Source: Vitis vinifera (Eukaryota; Streptophyta; Magnoliopsida; Vitales; Vitaceae). Taken from it: a DNA stretch of 64,000 nucleotides. Below the pieces are notes generated by a model that saw only the letters and a list, made by a program, of their open reading frames with translations, searched no databases and was not told where the DNA came from. This document shows positions 58,113 to 64,000 of the stretch, in pieces. Position 1 is the stretch's first letter; every line of letters begins with the position of its first letter. The DNA lies in NCBI RefSeq assembly GCF_030704535.1, contig NC_081807.1, forward strand, positions 971,001-1,035,000, written 5' to 3'. The translations under genes and the position numbers were made by a program.

Positions 58113-58187
58113 AAAACCTATATTTCAATTATATGGTTTCCAAAACCATATATTTGTCGTATGGAAGCCTATAAACACAACTTTCCC
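58113..58187 (-). repeat. Right terminal inverted repeat of the MULE
   Basis: About 75 bases, ending CATAACTTTCCC-like (CACAACTTTCCC) and immediately followed by AATAACATT. Confidence 0.85.
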
Positions 58188-58233
58188 AATAACATTTATT
58201 TTCTTATTTTTTAATATTATAGATTTTACATGA

Positions 58234-58349
58234 TGGGCTAGTGCGATCTGGGCCGGCCAACTTACAAGCCCATCTCCAAAACGACAAGGGAAGAAAAATT
58301 CAAAACCCAAACCTAAAACCCCACCGAGGAAGAGCTGTCAAACCCTCCC
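58234..58349 (+). promoter_or_regulatory. Site II cluster and telo-box-like motif of the URB2-like gene
   Basis: TGGGCT at 58234-58239, TGGGCC at 58249-58254 and AGCCCA at 58267-58272 lie within 40 bases. AAACCC repeats follow, with AAACCCT next to the start codon. Site II plus telo-box is the known signature of plant ribosome-biogenesis and translation genes, which fits the product. The cluster starts 38 bases after the MULE target duplication. Confidence 0.6.
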
Positions 58350-61300
58350 ATGGCGGATTCAGATTCGAAGCCGAAACAGAAACACACAAAGAAGAAGAGA
58401 AAGTTAAAAGTCCCAGAGGATGATCGAAGACCTTCCAAAACGCAGCGTTTCGATTTTCTAGAGAAAGAGAAAGAGAAAGATGCAAAAGAAGAACGCCCGA
58501 TTCGGAGGCCAGAAGAAGGTCGTCCGTGGGGGAATCTGCAGCTGATTTTATCATTACAGAACAAAGAAATTCTTCTTCAAGAGTTAGTCGCTCTCGCTAT
58601 TTTTTGACTTTATTAAATTAGGCATTGTATTTTATTAAAAATCTTTTGATTGGCAATCTGTTTGGTTGCGAAGAAAGTTGGGGGCTATAAGAAAGGAAAA
58701 TGAAAGTTTTAAGTGTGTTTCTGTTAACTGATTAGACACAAGTATATATATGTATGTATGTATATTCCAACCTTTCCTTTTTTCTCAGGAACAAGCAGGG
58801 TAAAGAATTGGATTCCCAAAAGTTATTAACTCTCTATAATGCACTATTTGCTATCCGTTAGGCTCAAAATCCTGCATTATTCTTTCTTACCATGTGTTCG
58901 GTTGCTGAGAAAACTGGAGAAAAAGAGATAAAATGGAATGCCCATACATGCAAAAATGCAGAATTCAACTCAGCTAACACAAATAGTTGTTTTAAGTTAT
59001 GTGGAGTGTTTGTTAGTGATTTCTCTGGCAACAGGTATCCAAAAGTCCAAATATTTGGATTTCAATTTATTTTACTTTTCTACCTTTTATCATTAATTAA
59101 GAGGAGGATTAAGGTAATAAGGTTATGCTTTGATCAATGAGGAAATGTAGTGTAGCAGGGTATTATCATTGTTAGTCAGCCTCTCTAAACCACCATGTTT
59201 TGTTTGCTGAAATTAGTATTACACGTAGTTTTTTCCTTACCAACTGTTTGGCTGCCAAGACAAATGATGAAAAAAGGCAAACTTACACTGCCAAGATAAA
59301 TGATGAAAAATGTCAGAAATAAAAGAAACTTATGATTTATATTCTGTTTGTTTTCGAAATAGTAGAGGAAGTTACCTCCACTTGACCACAAAGTTGTATT
59401 TACCCTTGGTTGAGTGGAGGTATTGCTTTCTATTCTTCCAAATAATGAGAAATCTTATACTTAAAATGTTCAAGGGTTTTTTATTTTTTATTTTATTTTT
59501 ATAATTTTTGATTTTTGGTGTCCTCCTAGACCCTCTCAGCAACCAAATTTGCAGCATTAAGGTGTCTATGACAAATGAGTGACTTTAAATGCAGGAAGGT
59601 CCAGCTTGCATATGATTTTGTTGCTACAAGAGCCACAGAAGAAGAGGAGGACACTGAGCAAGGTTTTGAAACAGTGAGCCTTTCACGAGTAATTATTTTC
59701 CTGAATGATTGGATCCAGTCATTGTTGATTTCTTCGGAAAAGAAAAGTAAGGTTGATTTGGACAAAACTCAGTTCCAAGTTGTTGGGACATGTTTGGATT
59801 TTAGATGCTGGGAGATTTTTAAGTTCTGTTTAGAGGAGTCTTTGGAACGGCATGTTCCACTAAACATCTCACGAAACTTGTTAAAAGCTATTCATTGCAT
59901 TGCAAGGAATGCATTATCCCAACTGAATGATGCATCTTTGCATGCAAAGGAGTCATTTTTTATTGTTGAAGGGTTTGAATTGTATGGTACTGTTCTTAGT
60001 TGTGTTTCACTGGTGTTCTCATCTCATAATGGTTTGTCAAATGAAAATTTAGACTTGTGGATTTCAACTGTTGATGCCGTGCTTGAGCTTGTTCACAAAA
60101 TTTACACCGACAACATAGCAGGTGGCAACGCGGGCAAATTTGTCCTGCAGTTCTCATGTTTAGTACTTGAGCCATTCAGCAAGTTTTTGAGGGTCCATCC
60201 ATGTCGTAAAAATGGTTTTCATGATTTCGTGGATAAACTTCTTGAGCTGCTACTGCATTTGTTGGGTGTCTTAAATCTTCAGGCTGATGGAAATAATCCT
60301 GGATGGACAAGAGACCTGTTGAAGTTGGTTGAAGAGGTTTTATCCCATGGGCTGTTTCATCCAGCCCACATTGATGGGTTTCTCAGCTTACATGGTAAAG
60401 AAAAGCATGGAAAAGAATATGATGGGCAATCAGAAGAGCCAAAAATGGTTGTTAAAAGTTATCACAGACATTTGTTTGATAAACTGGAAAAAATTGTGGC
60501 TGCCAAGAAGGTATTACCATTGAGTGGCATAGGAGAACTATTTCATTTGCTTGTTGTTCAAGTAAAAAAGCAAAAAGGAGCCTTGGTGTTGTCAGAAGGT
60601 ACCAAGATTGTAGGGAAGACGGTAGGTTTCATTCACTCGGAAGATTATTTTTCTGGTCATATGTCTATGATGTTTGCTGGGAACCATAGTGTGCTTTCTG
60701 AAAACAGTTATTTGTCAAGTAGTTTGAATTCAGAGACAAGGAAGTCTCTTTTTGATTTTTTTGTACAGATTATGGAGCCTTTGCTGTTTCAGATAAAAGG
60801 CTATCTCCAAACCAAACTGGAAGTGGGACCTGCATTATTGGATGTTCATTGTACTCTCAAATCTACCAATAAGTTACTTGCTAGCTTTATGCATGAGAAG
60901 GTTTATGTACAAACAGAAGATACCCATGAAGGAGCTTGTCTTAATTTCTTGAAGGTGGTTTACGATAGGATCATGTCATTTTCGGTCGAAATAAATCAAA
61001 TGTGGCTGTCAACGGTTGATGCAGACAAGGGGATACATGTTGATACTTTAAATTTAATAGGCAAGGAGCTTATTGCTGCATTAGGTTATTTCTTGGAAAT
61101 TGATTATGAGGTTATTGGTAATGATTTAGTAAGCTTATGGCTCATGATGCTTTCATTCTTGGCCATTGGCCTTTCTTCAATGGACATGTCAGATCAATCT
61201 TCTTTATCTTCAAAGATGGTGGATGTTGGTTGCCAGCTGATAAACCTCTATAGTGAACTTCGACAGGTTAGTGAAATCCTTTGATTTGCACATGTATGCT

Positions 61301-64000
61301 TTGCTTTTTGACTTCTGTATAGAGTGTAATGTCTAGCATCAAGTGGTTTATGTTATTACATCTTCTAAAGTATATCTTCTTTTCTATTATTTTTAAACAC
61401 TGCTGTTGGGAACCGGCTCCCTTAAACTTATAATCTATGAAGGAAAAGCAAAAGAGGGAAAATGCCTGGTGGGGCCTAGTAGGTCACACCAAAGATGTCA
61501 CATAATAGATGGTTGATAGGTATGGCTTGACCTACTTGTTTCTAGTCTATGTACCATGATGCTGGATATATGAAGGGGTAAAACCATGACCCAGATATCC
61601 TTATGTAGCAAATTCTGAATAAGTAGGATGGGGGCATGATGACTATATGGTTATGTTCTTGTATATTAATGTAATATATATGAAATATACTGTGTTATGA
61701 TTAATTGATCAAAATTTATTGACAATTGCATATGTTGGAAGAAGTCCATCAAATACATTCACGCACAAACATTACTAGTATTGTTGTTTCTTACTGTATT
61801 TGTTTATTTATTTATTTTTACTAAGACAAAATCATTATATTCTCATGTAGTCACTATGTTTTTGACCTGTTTTGGCCTTGTGCACAATGTAGAACAATAA
61901 TTTTTTTTTAATTTTTTTTTAAAGTTTTGCACCTTCTAGTGTTCAATATATAGTTTCTAGCATCCTTGGATTTGGAGAAATTTGAATATGTATTGTTCAT
62001 GTCTGCTTGGGTAGTTTTACAGATTAGGTGTTTGGTTATAAGTTATTTGTTCTCATTCTTATGTGGGGTTATTTAGTCTTAGTAAAGTCCTGTCATTGTT
62101 GTGAAATTTCTTAAGATTGTGTAATTTAGAAACTAGGCTTTATGTGAAGCTTTTAAGTCCATCAGCCTTGCCGTACTTATGTGGTTGTGTTTTCCTAAAT
62201 TTGGGTTTTTTAAAGCTTAATAGTTTACTTATTTATTTTTTTTGGGATGGAAGTTTCTTATTTTGAAATTCTCTTTCCACAACACTTCTTTGCTTTGCTG
62301 CAGACTTATATACTTCCTATTTGCTTTGTGCTGCCATTTTTGGGGCTTATTAATATATTGCCCTTTCACTTATAAAAAAAAATAAAAATAATGATAATAA
62401 TATACTGCTCTTTTGCCTATCAAAAAAAGAAAAAAAAAGAAAAAACACTCTCCACACACATGCACATAATATGTATATGTATGTATTGAAACTACTAGAA
62501 AACCTTCTTGAAACTCTAAGGTTTATCTATCTTTCTTTTTTTTATTCTTTATTTTACTCTCTTTGATTCTGTGCACACTATCACACTGGCTACCGCTCCC
62601 ATATTCCTAAATTTCTCTCAAAATTCTACCCTTTGATCAGAAATACTGAACCTACTTTTAGTCCACCACCTTGACCCTAAAATCCAAAAATTCCCTTGCA
62701 GTGTAGAAATTCCATTATCTTCCTTTTTAATTTTAGCCCATTACACTTTGAAGGTCAGCCAATTAATCCATATCTTTTCCATGCTCCCTAATTTCACATT
62801 TTCCTCCAAATACCATAAGCTATTAATGTCAGCCTATACAACTTCAGTCTTGTCTTTAATGACATGCTCTTACATCATTTCTTTTGTAGTGTTTTTTTTT
62901 GATAAGTATCATTTCCTTTTCTAGTGTTGACTGGCCCATAATATCCTTCATGACACATTTTACCATCAGCTTTTCTTAGCTTATTCTACAGTCATGTTCA
63001 ATTTATCCATGTTTTCTTGTATCTGTTTATCAGTCCCCAGGATCTGTGAGGGTTGAAATGATGTTTGTTTTGGATTAGATGGCTCATGCCTTGTTCTTAT
63101 ACTTCTGAACTAATGTAGGTGAATAATGCTATTTTTGCACTCTGTAAAGCAGTGAGGCTTTTGGTATCACATGATAGTGATTGTGAACTGAATTATTCTG
63201 GATTTATGTCCTGCACAAATTCTGCATCCTATGAAGCATGTGCAAAATCAGTGGAAATGTTATTGTGCTCGCAAGAGTTCAAATTTGCCATTTATAATGC
63301 TATTAGATCTATACCAGAAGGGCAAGCAAGTGAATGTGTTCGACAATTAACAACAGATATTTCAGATTCACTGAAGTGGATGAAAACAAGTTGCTCTGTG
63401 GCTTCTGGAAAAGAATCTGGAAACGCAAAGCAAAGTGGTAGCCTACTGGGTTTTGATCTGCAAGTGGAACTTCTGGGAAAAGGTTTGGCAGAAATATATA
63501 CACTGGTGCTAGATTCTCTGAATGTCACAACAGGTAATAGTAGTCTCTTAGGAGTTTCTATAGAGGGCCTAATGACAGTTATGCGCCCTGGCATGAGTAG
63601 TCTGGTTGCACTACAGCTAGATGGTGTCAATGAGTTCATTTCTGCTGTCACAGAAAGAATCTTCTACAACAGGGTGGCTGAATGCAAAAATGATTTCAGA
63701 AAATTAAGAGCATCCACTCAGTGGATCTTTGTTTTATTCTTTCGTTTGTACATGTCCTGTCGAAGCTTATACAGGCAATCAATCAGCCTTGTGCCTCCAA
63801 CTTCAGCAAAAAAGATGTCTGCAGTAATGGGGGACTTCTATATAGCACACACTGGAAGGGATTGGGTGGAGAAAACTGATTGGACGGAACAAGGCTATTT
63901 TTCTTGGATTGTCCAACCTTCTGCTTCCCTTCCTAATATTATACAATCTATTTTAGACCTTTATCCTCAGGATAGAGTTGTAACTTGCTCTCCTCTGGTT
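58350..64000 (+). CDS. URB2/Npa2-type ribosome biogenesis protein (5' part; continues past the window)
   Basis: Exons seen: 58350-58582, 59595-61266 and 63119 to the window edge (still open), giving 929 residues so far in unbroken phase. The N-terminus is a lysine-rich, nucleolar-type tail (MADSDSKPKQKHTKKKRKLK) followed by a charged region and RPWGNLQLILSLQNKEILLQ. The rest is alpha-helical without simple motifs: FLNDWIQSLLIS, CLDFRCWEIFKFCLEESL, ...RNLLKAIHCIARNALSQL. This matches plant homologues of yeast Urb2/Npa2, which act in early 60S (27SA) pre-rRNA processing in the nucleolus. The Urb2 domain itself is C-terminal and lies beyond the window, so identity rests on recalled N-terminal similarity. 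The ATG follows a site-II promoter. Intron 1 carries four leader-intron motif copies; intron 2 (1,852 bases) carries a retroposon-like tail. Confidence 0.8.
58659..59549 (+). repeat. Four leader-intron motif copies in URB2-like intron 1
   Basis: TGTTTGGTTGCGAAGAAAG (58660-58678), TGTTCGGTTGCTGAGAAAAC (58895-58914), CTGTTTGGCTGCCAAGACAA (59244-59263) and, on the minus strand, AATTTGGTTGCTGAGAG near 59533-59549. An extra partial CTGCCAAGATAAATGATGA at about 59288 repeats the tail of the third. Confidence 0.55.
62280..62450 (+). mobile_element. LINE 3' tail-like remnant in URB2-like intron 2
   Basis: TATATACTTCCTATTTGCTT, GCTTATTAATATATTGCCC and CACTTATAAAAAAAA match the 3' UTR style of the plant L1 copies in the MTN introns. 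A second A-rich tail (CCTATCAAAAAAAG) follows. No coding part is left, so the call is tentative. Confidence 0.35.

Larger units (their letters stand above)
57294..58196. mobile_element. Non-autonomous Mutator-like element (MULE), Pack-MULE candidate, with 9-bp target duplication
   Basis: The element spans 57303-58187 (885 bases). Terminal inverted repeats are 57303-57374 and 58113-58187. They start GGGAAAGTT(A/G)TGTTTATAGG, diverge somewhat in the middle, and match again over AACCATATAATTGAAATATA and GGTTTT. It is flanked by the perfect direct repeat AATAACATT at 57294-57302 and 58188-58196; nine bases is the hallmark of the Mutator superfamily. There is no transposase, so it must have moved in trans. 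The interior is strikingly GC-rich against AT-rich flanks, with CCG/CTG runs and a C22 tract (57770-57791). It has two related blocks (about 57559-57720 and 57805-57970), each running through CTCCTGTGTTTTCTGGATCT, TTTCCGAGAAAAT and CCCCCAAGGAAAAC. This looks like captured, internally duplicated gene-leader sequence. Confidence 0.85.

Noticed and set aside
57449-58233. Long proline/phenylalanine-rich and glycine-rich open frames on both strands
   Set aside because: They arise from CCG/CTG runs and homopolymers inside the Mutator-like element. The two strands and several frames are all open together, as expected for low complexity, and no start or splice structure is supported.

Overview
The window is nuclear DNA of a woody eudicot, most likely grapevine (Vitis) or a close relative. 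This is inferred from three things: intron-rich genes in AT-rich spacers; two X-intrinsic-protein (XIP) aquaporins, a family absent from Brassicaceae and monocots; and introns carrying truncated L1-type LINEs. No database search was possible, so all exon coordinates come from reading splice signals, reading-frame phase and family conservation.

Layout, left to right: an HVA22-like membrane protein (+, 704-2751); an EF-hand calcium-binding protein (+, 4286-8193); XIP aquaporin A (-, 9052-10042); a CC-NB-LRR resistance gene with one frame break (+, 11879-14896); XIP aquaporin B (-, 17188-18344); a long AT-rich spacer; a COBRA-like GPI-anchored wall protein (+, 24180-27021); 5'-methylthioadenosine nucleosidase (+, 29267-37558) with LINE and SINE remnants in its introns; the anther type III polyketide synthase PKSB/LAP5 (+, 39241-40857); an ERD2-like receptor (-, 42914-47402); a cytosolic neutral/alkaline invertase (-, 48407-51644); a repeat-rich spacer; a complete non-autonomous Mutator-like element (57303-58187); and the first three exons of a URB2/Npa2-type ribosome-biogenesis gene (+, from 58350, running off the end).

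The genes do not form a pathway, as is normal for a plant chromosome. The two XIP genes are a duplicated pair with an NLR between them. The housekeeping genes (HVA22, EF-hand, MTN, ERD2-like, invertase, URB2) share a recurring short motif near TGTTTGGTTGCTGAGAAA in leaders and early introns. I did not see it in the XIP, NLR, COBRA or PKSB genes.

The most notable observations are: (1) the Mutator-like element with a perfect 9-bp target duplication and GC-rich, gene-leader-like cargo, lying just upstream of the URB2-like promoter; (2) the recurring leader/first-intron motif; (3) two probable GC-AG introns, one in XIP B and one in the COBRA-like gene, the latter frame-neutral when retained; (4) the single frame break in the NLR; (5) promoter-like islands with no recognisable gene.
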